From DASWNP01 sp036399175 (GTDB lineage: Bacteria; Acidobacteriota; Blastocatellia; Pyrinomonadales; Pyrinomonadaceae), in contig DASWNP010000006.1 of the NCBI GenBank assembly GCA_036399175.1, positions 62,001 through 126,000 of the forward strand: a stretch of 64,000 nucleotides of DNA. Reading direction: 5' to 3'. The translations under genes and the position numbers were made by a program. Positions 48,324-56,774 of this stretch are shown piece after piece. Within the stretch, counting starts at the first letter, position 1; every line of letters begins with the position of its first letter. The notes below the pieces were generated by a model, which was not told the DNA's origin, made no database searches, and saw only the letters and a list, made by a program, of their open reading frames with translations.

Positions 48324-50420
48324 ATGAAAGACAAATCCCTTCGCCCCACTTTTCTCCTGAGTTTAATCACCCTAGCTTTAACCTTTGCGCTCGTACCCTC
48401 CCGCCTAATGCCCGCGGCGAGCGCGCAGACCAACAAAAAAGGGCAGCCCGATGCTCAAGCCAAGCAACTGACGCATACGGAAGACGCGCAGGTTCGCACG
48501 CTGCCTGACAAATCCAAGCGCTTCGCGCTCGTCATCGGCGTCGATAAGTACACCGCCGACGACCAGATTAACCCTCTGGTCGGCGCCGGTAACGATGCCC
48601 GGATGCTCGCCAAGGCTCTCACCGACTACGCAGGCTTTCCGGCTGAGAACGTCATCGTGCTCACTTCGGACGCCGGTGCGGGAAAACAGCCCTTGCGAAG
48701 CAGCATCTACAGGGCGCTGGCGGGTCTGAAAAATCTGGGCATCGGGCGCGACGGCATGCTGCTCGTGGCCTTCTCGGGTCACGGCATCGAGCAGAACGGC
48801 AAAGCCTTCCTGCTGCCCGCCGACGCGCTCTCGAACCGAGACCTCGTCGAAGATTTCGCCATTCCGGTGACGGCTCTCAAAGAGAAGATTAGAGAGACGA
48901 ACGCCGGTCAGGTGATTCTCATTCTCGACGCCTGCCGCAACGACCCTGCCGCCGGCAGAGGCGATAAGGACGAGCCGCTCACCACCTCTTTCACCAACGA
49001 GCTGACCTTCCGTAACCGAGAAGTTCAGGCGTTCGTCACGCTCTACGCGGCCTCGGTCGGCCAGCGTGCCTGGGAAGACAAGACGAAGAAGCAGGGCTTC
49101 TTCACGATGGCGCTCGTCGAAGGCTTGAGGGGAGCCGACGGCGCGGCCAACGCACAGAACGGCGAGGTGACGCTCGGCAGTCTTCTCAGATACGTCGAAG
49201 AGCAGGTTCCGAAGCGCGTCAAGATGGCGGGCATCAGCAGCGAGCAGCGCCCCTACGCCATCGTCGAAGGCTACAAGGCCAACGAGCTTCTGGTTTCTCT
49301 GAACCCGGACATTGCGAAGCGTGCGGCGGCTGAGAAAGAGAAGCAGCAGTTGGCGGCAGCCGCCCGTGCGGCGGTGCTGAGCGCCCAGCCGACGACCGGC
49401 ACGCTCTCGGTCGTCGCCGAGCCCAAAGCTCTTGTAACCGTCGCTCCGGTCAACGGCAAAGGTGCGAACAAGACCATGACGTTAGGCGCTAATCAGCGCT
49501 CAATCCCGGTCGATAGCCTGGCTCCCGGTCGCTACGTCGTCACCGCCACGCTCGACGGCTACGAGACCATCAAGACCGAGGTCGAAGTCGTCGCCGGCAA
49601 GTCGGTCAGCGCCGACCTCAACCTCAAGCTCGTCACCTACAACCTTCAGGTCAAGACCAACGTGACGAGAGGCAAAATCGAGTTCGGATTGAAGGGCGAG
49701 CAGTCTCGGCAGATAACCGCGATTCAGAACGGGCAGGCCACGCTCGGCAACCTGCGTCGCGGCGAATATGTCATCAACGTGATGCCGGACGAAGTCGGCT
49801 ATTCGCCGAAATCCGAGACCGTCTCGGTCGCGGAGAACAAGAGCCTCGTATTCAACTTGGAGAGGCCGCTTGCGCTCCAGTCCTTCGAGGCCGACTTCAC
49901 GCCCGAGCAGTGGGACGTGCCCTCCAACTGGAAGGTCGCGCCCCGTCTCCACATGAGTTCCGAAGGCATCGGACTGCTCAGAGAGTCTGTCGCCGGTCGC
50001 TACGCTGACGTGGAACTCATCAGCAACGTCGAGCTGGTTAACGGCACGGGCGTCTCCTTCGTCCTGCGCGCGGTCGATAAGCAGAACTACTACTTGGTTC
50101 GCCTGACGGGGCCGAAAGCCGATGTGCCGAACAAGGTGCGCGTCTACTCGGTCAAGGACGGCAGGCCGCAGCAGCTCGGCTCGTCCATCTCGGTTTCGGC
50201 ATTCGACCTGAGCGAGCAGTTCGTCTTCACCTTAAAGCTGGTCGGCAACAGGTTCGAGTTCACGATTGACGACAACGTGGGACGCGCCGAGCTTCTGCCC
50301 GTCGGCATCATCTTCGACCCGAACAGCACTTTCACCTCCGGCGCGGTCGGCGTGGCCGCCAACGCCGGTGACCAGGCGAAGATTCTGCGCATGTATCTCA
50401 ATCCGAAACCGAAACAGTAA
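48324..50420 (+). CDS. Secreted caspase-like (peptidase C14) protein with PEGA-like and LamG-like domains
   Basis: 698 residues from the ATG at 48324, which follows AAGGTGAG; the frame is open upstream but without a signal. Signal peptide at about 1-34 (FLLSLITLALTFALVPSRL). The caspase fold at about 65-310 has KRFALVIGVDKYTADD, LLVAFSGHGIEQNGKAF with His153, and VILILDACRNDPA with Cys204, the catalytic dyad. A helical linker follows, then PEGA-like repeats (about 355-540: LAPGRYVVTATLDGYETIKT, LRRGEYVINVMPDEVGY) and a C-terminal jelly-roll/LamG-like domain (about 545-690: VLRAVDKQNYYLVRLTG). Such metacaspase-like proteins are frequent in bacteria with many Ser/Thr kinases. The substrate is unknown. 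It is followed by a kinase gene 363 bases downstream. Confidence 0.88.
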   Translation: MKDKSLRPTFLLSLITLALTFALVPSRLMPAASAQTNKKGQPDAQAKQLTHTEDAQVRTLPDKSKRFALVIGVDKYTADDQINPLVGAGNDARMLAKALTDYAGFPAENVIVLTSDAGAGKQPLRSSIYRALAGLKNLGIGRDGMLLVAFSGHGIEQNGKAFLLPADALSNRDLVEDFAIPVTALKEKIRETNAGQVILILDACRNDPAAGRGDKDEPLTTSFTNELTFRNREVQAFVTLYAASVGQRAWEDKTKKQGFFTMALVEGLRGADGAANAQNGEVTLGSLLRYVEEQVPKRVKMAGISSEQRPYAIVEGYKANELLVSLNPDIAKRAAAEKEKQQLAAAARAAVLSAQPTTGTLSVVAEPKALVTVAPVNGKGANKTMTLGANQRSIPVDSLAPGRYVVTATLDGYETIKTEVEVVAGKSVSADLNLKLVTYNLQVKTNVTRGKIEFGLKGEQSRQITAIQNGQATLGNLRRGEYVINVMPDEVGYSPKSETVSVAENKSLVFNLERPLALQSFEADFTPEQWDVPSNWKVAPRLHMSSEGIGLLRESVAGRYADVELISNVELVNGTGVSFVLRAVDKQNYYLVRLTGPKADVPNKVRVYSVKDGRPQQLGSSISVSAFDLSEQFVFTLKLVGNRFEFTIDDNVGRAELLPVGIIFDPNSTFTSGAVGVAANAGDQAKILRMYLNPKPKQ

Positions 50421-50783
50421 GGACGACGCTTCGGGAAAGCTCCCGCACCGAGGTTTGTTTCGAGAGACGTTCGTCTCCTTCGTTTTGAAAGAAGCTCGGG
50501 AGACGTGAGACGGAAGTCAGGGAGGGCCGGAAGCGCGCGGCGCTTCCGCCTCCTTCCGAGAACAGATACGGGCGGGCTCGAAATTGAAACAGTTTCGAGC
50601 CCGGTTTATGCTGTTTGCTGTCAGCCCCGACACCAACCGCGTTGAGCCGCAAAAAAACCTCCGCCGGAAAAGTGTTGCTTAACTGTCAGCGTCTAAAGTG
50701 TAGCAAAGTCAGAGGGGACTAACTTCCGAGCAGGAAGGTCTATCCGAATCTCTCAGAGGACAGCCAGGCACGCGCCGAAATCA
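50421..50783. other. Intergenic stretch upstream of kinase
   Basis: 363 bases without a gene. Two hairpins lie at 50529-50549 and 50574-50602. A clear promoter for the kinase was not found. Confidence 0.5.
50574..50602 (+). terminator. 10-bp hairpin after caspase-like gene
   Basis: Stem 50574-50583 with 50593-50602, 9-base loop, then GGTTTATGCTGTTT. A GC-rich smaller stem (50529-50549) precedes it. Probable terminator. Confidence 0.6.
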
Positions 50784-52664
50784 ATGGGGTCAAGCAAAGA
50801 CAATCTCGTCGGGAAAGTACTGGATGAGCGTTATCTCATCGAGAAGGAGCTAGGTGTAGGCGGCATCGGAGCCGTCTACGTGGCGCGCGACCTGCGGGTT
50901 ATGGGCAAGAACGTCGTCGTCAAAGTTCTGCTCGAAGAGTCGTATCAGAACGAGTACGTCGTCAAGAAGTTTCGGCAGGAAGTCGAAGCCTTAAGCCGCG
51001 TCGAGCATCCGAACATCGTCGGGATTCTCGATTCCGGCACGCTCTCGGACGGGATGCCCTATATCGTCCTGCAATTCATTGAGGGCGTCAGCGTCAGAAC
51101 CATCATTCGTCCCGAGGGCAGCGAGCTTGAACGCAGCGCCCTCATCGTCAGACAGGTCGGAGCGGCGCTCACCGCCGCGCACGAGAAGGGCATCTTTCAC
51201 CGCGACCTGAAGCCGGAAAATATCATGCTCCAGCGGCTCGGCGAGGGCGAGGAGCAGGTCAAGGTCATCGACTTCGGCATCGCCAAAATCAAGGACTCGG
51301 TGATTGCGCCCGACACGATGGTCTTGGCGACGGCGGGCACTATCGCCTACATGTCGCCCGAGCAGTTGAGCGCCGGTGCTATCTCGGCTCCGAGCGACAT
51401 CTACGCGCTCGGCGTCGTCGCCTTCGAGCTTTTGACGGGTCGCAAGCCCTTCAATCCCGAATCGCCCTTCCAGCTTCTGGAGATGCAGCGTTCCGGCGTC
51501 AAGATAATGCCGAAAGACCTACGCCCGGCGCTGCCCGATGTGGCGCAACACGTGCTCCTCAAGGCGCTCGCCTTCGACCCGAACGAACGCTATCAAAGGG
51601 CGCGCGACTTCGGCGACGAACTCTACGAAGCTCTGACGGGGCTGCCCGCCGGTCGCACCGGACGACTCGACGCGACGCGCGCACGCGCGCTCACACAGGG
51701 CGGCTATCCCGGCGACATGACGAGCGCCTACGCTACGGCGCGGATGCCGACCGATGTACAGTTGGGAGGCCATTCGACCGACCCGTCGCGCGTCGGCTTA
51801 GATGCCGCAACCAACATCATGCCGCCGCAGGCGCAGACGGGCGTGCACGCGGGCGTCACCACCGGAGCGGGCGCTTCGACGAGCGTCGTCGCCCCCGCCA
51901 AGAAGAGCGGCTCGAAGGTCTTCCTGATTCTGGGCGGCCTCGTCTTCCTCTTCCTCGTCGTCGCGGGGCTCGGTTTCGCCGTCTGGAAATTCACGCAGGG
52001 CGGATTGACGGGGCGAACTCAGGACAATACGCAGGTCAACTCGTCGAACCTGTCGAACACGAATCGAGCCGGGACGACGAACGCCAACACGTCGCCCAAC
52101 ACTGCGCCAGCAGCCGAGACAGCCCTCGCCTATTCGCTCACCGTGCAGAGGACGCGCGACGGCAAGCCCTACAAAGAGCCTTTCGAGTCGTCGGGGCAGG
52201 AGATTTTCGAGAACGGCTGGAAGTTTCGCCTCAACATCACGAGCCCGAAAGACGGCTACCTCTACCTGATTAACGAGGGGCTCAACGACCGGGGCGAGAC
52301 CGCTCTGACGATGCTCTTTCCCAACCCGGCGACCAACTCCGGCTCGACGCAGGTAGTCGCCAATCAGACCTTGCAGACGCCCTCCGAGCCCGGCTACTTC
52401 ACTCTGAGCGGAAAGCCGGAGACCGAAAAGATTTGGATTATCTGGTCGTCGAAGCTCATCGACGACCTCGAAGCTATCAAGTCGCAGGTCTTCTCGGGCG
52501 CGGGCGGAGGCGAGATAACCGACCCGTCGCAGGCTCAGTCGGTGCGCGACATCATCTCCAAGCACGATCCTTCTCAGGTAGTAGCCGAGAAGGTCGAAAA
52601 GCGGACTCTTCTCAAGGGGCGCGGCGACGTTTTGGTCTACCTCGCAAAGCTTGAGCATCAATAA
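50784..52664 (+). CDS. Transmembrane Ser/Thr protein kinase with extracytoplasmic DUF4384-like domain
   Basis: 626 residues. The kinase domain (about 17-285) has the Gly loop GVGGIGAVY, Lys47, Glu66, HRDLKPEN with Asp141, DFG with Asp163, and YMSPEQ, so all catalytic residues are present. A linker follows, then one membrane segment at about 379-401 (VFLILGGLVFLFLVVAGLGF). The external part starts with an Asn/Thr/Ser-rich stretch and continues with a DUF4384-like domain (about 450-626: FENGWKFRLNITSPKDGYLY, LTMLFPNPATNSGSTQVV). It would sense the periplasm and phosphorylate cytoplasmic targets. FHA proteins of the T6SS locus, which bind phosphothreonine, are possible clients (inference). No matching PppA-type phosphatase gene was seen. 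The start codon lacks a good Shine-Dalgarno sequence. Confidence 0.93.
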   Translation: MGSSKDNLVGKVLDERYLIEKELGVGGIGAVYVARDLRVMGKNVVVKVLLEESYQNEYVVKKFRQEVEALSRVEHPNIVGILDSGTLSDGMPYIVLQFIEGVSVRTIIRPEGSELERSALIVRQVGAALTAAHEKGIFHRDLKPENIMLQRLGEGEEQVKVIDFGIAKIKDSVIAPDTMVLATAGTIAYMSPEQLSAGAISAPSDIYALGVVAFELLTGRKPFNPESPFQLLEMQRSGVKIMPKDLRPALPDVAQHVLLKALAFDPNERYQRARDFGDELYEALTGLPAGRTGRLDATRARALTQGGYPGDMTSAYATARMPTDVQLGGHSTDPSRVGLDAATNIMPPQAQTGVHAGVTTGAGASTSVVAPAKKSGSKVFLILGGLVFLFLVVAGLGFAVWKFTQGGLTGRTQDNTQVNSSNLSNTNRAGTTNANTSPNTAPAAETALAYSLTVQRTRDGKPYKEPFESSGQEIFENGWKFRLNITSPKDGYLYLINEGLNDRGETALTMLFPNPATNSGSTQVVANQTLQTPSEPGYFTLSGKPETEKIWIIWSSKLIDDLEAIKSQVFSGAGGGEITDPSQAQSVRDIISKHDPSQVVAEKVEKRTLLKGRGDVLVYLAKLEHQ

Positions 52665-52683
52665 GGCCGGAGCGCTCCCGGCC
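52665..52683 (+). terminator. Short GC hairpin after kinase gene
   Basis: GGCCGG (52665-52670) with CCGGCC (52678-52683), 7-base loop, directly at the stop codon. A second small stem follows near 52708-52727. Weak evidence. Confidence 0.4.
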
Positions 52684-52921
52684 AGCACGAACAGAAGGGT
52701 TAACCGCGTTCGTCTCTTTGAGCGAACGCCGTCAAAGCAACAGCAGGCGGAGGTCGGTTAGATTTAACTGGCAATGAAGCGGCGGGCGGCTCGTCTCTCC
52801 CAGGAAAGGTTCTCCCTGAAGGAGCGCGAGTTTGAAAGCAGATGCCGTATTTGAGTCTTTTAAGAGAAGACTAAATCCAGTTCGCAAGTCCTCGCGTCTC
52901 TCTAATCGCAATGGAGGAGTT

Positions 52922-53977
52922 ATGGCAGTCAAGTCGAAGAGATTACATTTACTCTGGCTCGCAGCCGCGTTCGCAATCACTCTGACGGGAAGCTGGACGA
53001 CCGTTTCGGCTCAGGACGACACGGACGAGGCCGGTTCGCGCCAGATTAAGCTGACGGATTTCGTCAAGGAACGTCCCGCCATCAAAGCGAAGGCGGGCGC
53101 GACGGGCGATACGCCGTCCTGGAACGGAACTCCGAAACCAGCCTCCAAGCCGACGGCTTCCGCTCCGGCGCGCAGAGTCTACAGACGCGTCGCCGCCGTC
53201 AGGCGCACTCAGCCCGTGAGGGCGACTCGCGGAAACGTCGTCGCACACAAGCCTGCGGCTCCTGAGAAGAAGGAGTATGCGGAGGTCGGCGTCACCATCT
53301 GGCGTCTGCGCCGCGCCAAGTCGTCCGACGACGGGCCGAAGATTAAAGACCTCAAGTCTTACGAGTGGTGGACGCCCGAGCGCATCGAGGGCACGACGCC
53401 GCTGAGTCTCGGCGACCGCCTGCGCCTCAGCATCGAATCCCCGCGCGCAGGCTACCTCTACGTCATCAACAGCACGCAGTACGCCGACGGCACCACTGGG
53501 CAGCCCCGCCTTATCTTCCCAACCACGCGCACGCGCGGCGGAGACAACAAGGTCGTCCCCGGACGCCTCGTTGACATCCCCGACCAGGACGACGCCACCA
53601 ACTATTTCACGCTGACGAGCGACCCGAAGAGAACCGGCAAGTCGCGTGAAGTAGGCGAAATCCTGACCGTGCTGGTCTCGAAAGACCCGATTGCGGAACT
53701 GGCGCACGGCGGGCGCGATGCGCTCCCGCTCTCGGCAGAACAGGTAACCGCCTGGGAGAAGAAGTGGGGCGGAGAGGTCGATTTGTTCGAGCTTAAGGAC
53801 GGCGCTGGGTTGGCCTGGACTAAAGAAGAGCAGGAAGCCAGCAGCGCCAGTGGCCGCTCGCTGACTCAGGAAGAGCCGACGCCGCAGACCATCTACAGCG
53901 TCGCCACCAGGCCGGGCAGCCCCGTCCTCGTCAAAGTGCAGTTGCTCTACGGACAGTCCGGCACGGCCAGGAAATAG
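52922..53977 (+). CDS. Secreted DUF4384-domain protein
   Basis: 351 residues from the ATG at 52922, preceded by GGAGGAG. A signal peptide (LHLLWLAAAFAITLTGSWTT, cut near VSAQ) is followed by a linker with GDTPSWNGTPKPASKPTAS, the same TPSWN block found in the T6SS-linked DUF4384 protein at 39993-40790. The DUF4384-like domain spans about 150-290 (SLGDRLRLSIESPRAGYLYV, YADGTTGQPRLIFP, YFTLTSDPKRTGKSREVGEI). The tail repeats Glu/Ser-rich segments. Function unknown; its position directly after a kinase with the same domain type suggests a shared ligand or a physical partner. It ends before a strong 16-bp hairpin. Confidence 0.78.
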   Translation: MAVKSKRLHLLWLAAAFAITLTGSWTTVSAQDDTDEAGSRQIKLTDFVKERPAIKAKAGATGDTPSWNGTPKPASKPTASAPARRVYRRVAAVRRTQPVRATRGNVVAHKPAAPEKKEYAEVGVTIWRLRRAKSSDDGPKIKDLKSYEWWTPERIEGTTPLSLGDRLRLSIESPRAGYLYVINSTQYADGTTGQPRLIFPTTRTRGGDNKVVPGRLVDIPDQDDATNYFTLTSDPKRTGKSREVGEILTVLVSKDPIAELAHGGRDALPLSAEQVTAWEKKWGGEVDLFELKDGAGLAWTKEEQEASSASGRSLTQEEPTPQTIYSVATRPGSPVLVKVQLLYGQSGTARK

Positions 53978-54020
53978 TTTGGCCGCCGACACCATCGCCC
54001 GCTTCTTTCGAGCAAGCGAA

Positions 54021-54076
54021 ACAGTCAGTCCGCGCGCACGCCGTTCTCCGAAGCGTCGCCCGCGCGGACTGACTGT
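54021..54076 (+). terminator. 16-bp hairpin terminator after DUF4384 gene
   Basis: Perfect stem 54021-54036 with 54061-54076, 24-base loop, followed by TCTTGTTCT. It lies 44 bases past the stop codon. Confidence 0.75.
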
Positions 54077-54230
54077 TCTTGTTCTAGCCGACGACCTGCT
54101 CGCGGCGCAAAAAGCAGTCGGCAAGAGCCCGCACAAGAGCCCGTAGGTCGTCGCTCGGAAGCTCTCGCGGCGGGCGGCTTCCAATCAGTTTTGAGCTGCT
54201 TTCGACGTTGATTCGAGACAGAAGATTCGA

Positions 54231-54259
54231 TTGACTTTTACAGACAAGTGGTCTAGTAT
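54231..54259 (+). promoter_or_regulatory. Sigma70-type promoter for FecR gene
   Basis: TTGACT (54231-54236), 17 bases, TAGTAT (54254-54259). Very similar to 43113-43141, including sequence outside the two boxes. Confidence 0.65.
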
Positions 54260-54264
54260 CCGGC

Positions 54265-54600
54265 CTGCTTTTTTCATCCCTAAGCTCCCAGGGTTTTGAT
54301 AGATTCAGACACTCTTTCCGGGTTTTCTGGTTGACATTTTAGAATCGGCATGGAAAGCTAAAAGCGTTGGTCGGTCTACCACCGACCGGCCTGCCACCGG
54401 AGTTTCTCAAGCTCAACGCGATGAGTGCCGGTATCGGCACTACGTTCAACCGAGCGGCTCTGAACATTTCGAGCAACCGCTCTCTTAACTTCTGCTAAGA
54501 AGCGCCAATCCACTTCGTCGAAGAGAGTAGACGTTTCCTTCGTGAATTGTGGTCTGACTTTTACCTGTAAGTTTCCTTCACTCGATTAGGAGATGAAGTA
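54265..54600 (+). promoter_or_regulatory. Putative structured 5' leader of FecR gene
   Basis: About 335 bases between the promoter and the start codon. Two perfect 7-bp stems lie close together (54369-54375 with 54381-54387, 5-base loop; 54424-54430 with 54435-54441, 4-base loop). No known riboswitch is recognised. Confidence 0.4.
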
Positions 54601-55329
54601 ATGACGAACCGAATGTTGACCCGTAATCTGATTTCATTCTGTCTTGCGATTGCAATTGTGTGTACATATTCGATGGTCGGCCTCGCCGCCGCGCCACAGT
54701 CGCCCTCGGGCGAGCTGGTGACGACCGGGCAGGTAACAGTCAACGGCCAGAACGCGCTTTCGGGCGCAACCATCTTCACCGACAGCACCATCGAGACGGC
54801 GCGCGGCTCAAGCGCCGTCGTCAGTCTCGGCAAGCTCGGTCGCGTCGAATTGCTGCCGGACTCGAATCTCAGGCTGAGCTTTAACGAGAGCGGCGTGACC
54901 GGCATGCTCAACTCGGGTCGAGTTCGCGTCTCTTCGCCCTCGGGCGTCAGTATCGTTATCAGCACGAAGGACGGCTCGGCGGCTTCGGATACGAGCCAGG
55001 ACGACGTTTTCATCGTCGATGTCGAGTGCGGAAATACGGTGGTGGACGTGCAGACCGGACGCGCGGAGCTTCGCTCGGCGGGCGGCAACCGGATGATTAA
55101 TGCGGGAGGTCAGGGCTCTATCGGGCAGCCTCTGGCGGGCACGCGCTGTGCCGTGACACAGGTCGTCAGGGCAGATGATGTTGCGGCTGGCGATTTCAGC
55201 GGCGCTAAGGTCGCGGCCGTGCTCGTCGGCGTCGGCGCGGTGATAGCCGCTATCGTGCTGGTGGCGAGCCAGTCGGGCGGCGAAGAGGTTGAGATTCCGG
55301 GGCCGGGAAACCCGAGCGCCATCCAGTAA
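54601..55329 (+). CDS. FecR-domain membrane protein
   Basis: 242 residues; GGAG lies 8 bases before the ATG at 54601. An N-terminal hydrophobic segment (LISFCLAIAIVCTYSMVGLA) serves as signal peptide or anchor. The FecR-type beta domain covers about 35-170 (GQVTVNGQNALSGATIFTDS, SAVVSLGKLGRVELLPDSNL, SGRVRVSSPSGVSIVIS, DVQTGRAELRSAGGN). A second hydrophobic segment near the C-terminus (VAAVLVGVGAVIAAIVLVA) precedes a short Gly/Pro tail. In FecR proper the domain passes a signal from a TonB receptor to a sigma factor, but no sigma factor is present here and the topology is different. The promoter shared with the TonB receptor gene hints at a common regulon. Exact role unknown. Confidence 0.82.
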   Translation: MTNRMLTRNLISFCLAIAIVCTYSMVGLAAAPQSPSGELVTTGQVTVNGQNALSGATIFTDSTIETARGSSAVVSLGKLGRVELLPDSNLRLSFNESGVTGMLNSGRVRVSSPSGVSIVISTKDGSAASDTSQDDVFIVDVECGNTVVDVQTGRAELRSAGGNRMINAGGQGSIGQPLAGTRCAVTQVVRADDVAAGDFSGAKVAAVLVGVGAVIAAIVLVASQSGGEEVEIPGPGNPSAIQ

Positions 55330-55379
55330 GCAAGCGACGAGCGCGTAAGTAAACTCTCCAGACCTTCTCTCAAAAACTC

Positions 55380-55421
55380 TTCGAGCCGGACACGAAGCTT
55401 GCTCTTCGCGTCCGGCTCGAA
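55380..55421. terminator. Bidirectional 12-bp hairpin between convergent genes
   Basis: Stem 55380-55391 with 55410-55421; the 18-base loop contains a further CGAAG/CTTCG pairing. Runs of A precede it and T-rich sequence follows it, so it can end transcripts from both the FecR gene and the polysaccharide cluster. Confidence 0.8.
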
Positions 55422-55445
55422 CTTTGTGCGGGCAAACCCGCCTTT

Positions 55446-56771
55446 CTACCTGTTCCGGCTCGAAGCCTCCATTGCTCTCTCCGCAGTCAGCTCTTCGTAG
55501 AGACTTTTGAAGCGCCGGGCTTGCAGTTCAAGCGCGTACTCGGCCTCGGCGACTTCGCGGCAACGGCGAGCGAGGCGCAGGCGTAAGGGTTCGTCTTCGA
55601 GCAGGAGGCGAATGCCGCGCGCGAGGTCGGAAGCATCCTTGTGGGCGGCGAGGTAGCCGGTCTCCATGTGGCGCACGGCGTCGGGGCAGCCGCCCACGTC
55701 GAAGGTGACTGAGGGAGTGGCGCAGGCCATGCTCTCCAAAATCCCGTTCGGAAGATTCTCGGCGATGGTCGGTAGCACGAAGATGTCTGCGGCGGAATAG
55801 ACGACCCTCAAACGCTCGTCGCTCTCCGTGTGCTCAAGCGATTTGAACTCGAAGGGCAACCCGTCCGCCCACTCTTTCGAGCCCGAGCCGACGACGAGCA
55901 GGAGCACGTCCGAGAGGTCGTCATCTCGTCTCAGATGTTCGAGCGCGCGCTGCATTAGGTCTGCCCCTTTGCGCGGGTCTTTGATGGAATGGGCGCTAAA
56001 GAGAACGACGCGTCGCGCGGGGTCGATGTCGAGCGCGCGTCGAGCCTCTTCTTTGGCGACGGGGCGGAAGGTTTCGGTGTCGAGTCCGTTCGGAATGAAG
56101 CGAACTTGAAAGCGACCGAGCAGAGGGCTCTCTTTGGCGAGAGCTTCTATCCAGCGCGAGGGCGCGACAATCGTCAGCCGAGAGCGCGAATAGACGCGCT
56201 CTTTGATGCGCCAAAGCTCGGCGGTCGTATCGCGGTAAAGCTCGGGCGGGTCGGAGAGAATCGGGCACGAGCCGCATCCCGTCTTCCAGCGCTCGCAGTC
56301 GAAGGAGTAGGCGCAGTGGCCGGTCATCGGCCACATGTCGGAGAGACGCCAGACGACGGGGCGGCGACGGCTGATGAGCGGAAGCGAGGTGTGCGTGAAA
56401 TAGCCGCCGTGCGTGTTGTAGAGCTGCACGACATCCGAAGCTCTAAGCCAGCGGTGACCGAGCAGCGCGAACGACGAAGGATAGAAGAGATACTGCCAGC
56501 TCAGACGCCCCGTGATGCGGTTCGACAAATCATCGAGCGAGCGCAGCGTGCGCCGCCCCGCGATTAAATCCACTTCGGGGTCCTCTGTCGCCTTCGTGCC
56601 GACGAGCATACGCGAGCGCACGCCGAGCCGCCTGAGCCCCGTGTGCACGCGGTAGGCGGAGCGACCCGAGCCGCCGAGGTTATCGGTGGTGCTGATGTGA
56701 AGGACGCCGAGCGTCCCGGAGTTCGGAGTTTTGTCGAGCACTTTCTTCATCTGCGAAGCGCCGATGCTCAC
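55446..56771 (-). CDS. Family-4-type glycosyltransferase
   Basis: 441 residues. The start is a GTG at 56771, 3 bases after the stop of the methyltransferase gene; an ATG at 56750 is the alternative. The N-terminal half has ISTTDNLGGSGRSAYRVHTG and the Cys-bearing segment SDMWPMTGHCAYSFDCE with GCGSCPIL, a pattern of WcaC-like enzymes of exopolysaccharide synthesis. The GT-B C-terminal half has FIPNGLDTETFRP, VVLFSAHSIKDPRKGADLM and the sugar-nucleotide motif ENLPNGILESMACATPSVTF with the two glutamates 8 positions apart. It would transfer a sugar from a nucleotide donor to a growing glycan. It is the last gene of the minus-strand cluster, before the bidirectional terminator. Confidence 0.9.
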   Translation of the reverse strand: MSIGASQMKKVLDKTPNSGTLGVLHISTTDNLGGSGRSAYRVHTGLRRLGVRSRMLVGTKATEDPEVDLIAGRRTLRSLDDLSNRITGRLSWQYLFYPSSFALLGHRWLRASDVVQLYNTHGGYFTHTSLPLISRRRPVVWRLSDMWPMTGHCAYSFDCERWKTGCGSCPILSDPPELYRDTTAELWRIKERVYSRSRLTIVAPSRWIEALAKESPLLGRFQVRFIPNGLDTETFRPVAKEEARRALDIDPARRVVLFSAHSIKDPRKGADLMQRALEHLRRDDDLSDVLLLVVGSGSKEWADGLPFEFKSLEHTESDERLRVVYSAADIFVLPTIAENLPNGILESMACATPSVTFDVGGCPDAVRHMETGYLAAHKDASDLARGIRLLLEDEPLRLRLARRCREVAEAEYALELQARRFKSLYEELTAERAMEASSRNR

Positions 56772-56774
56772 TGT

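Larger units (their letters stand above)
53978..54600. other. Intergenic stretch with hairpin, promoter and structured leader
   Basis: 623 bases without a gene. It contains a 16-bp hairpin (54021-54076), a strong promoter (54231-54259), a further TTGACA box at 54331-54336 and a leader rich in perfect stems. Confidence 0.65.

Noticed and set aside
50640..50720. TTGCTT box as a kinase promoter
   Set aside because: No acceptable -10 box at 16-18 bases; not reported.
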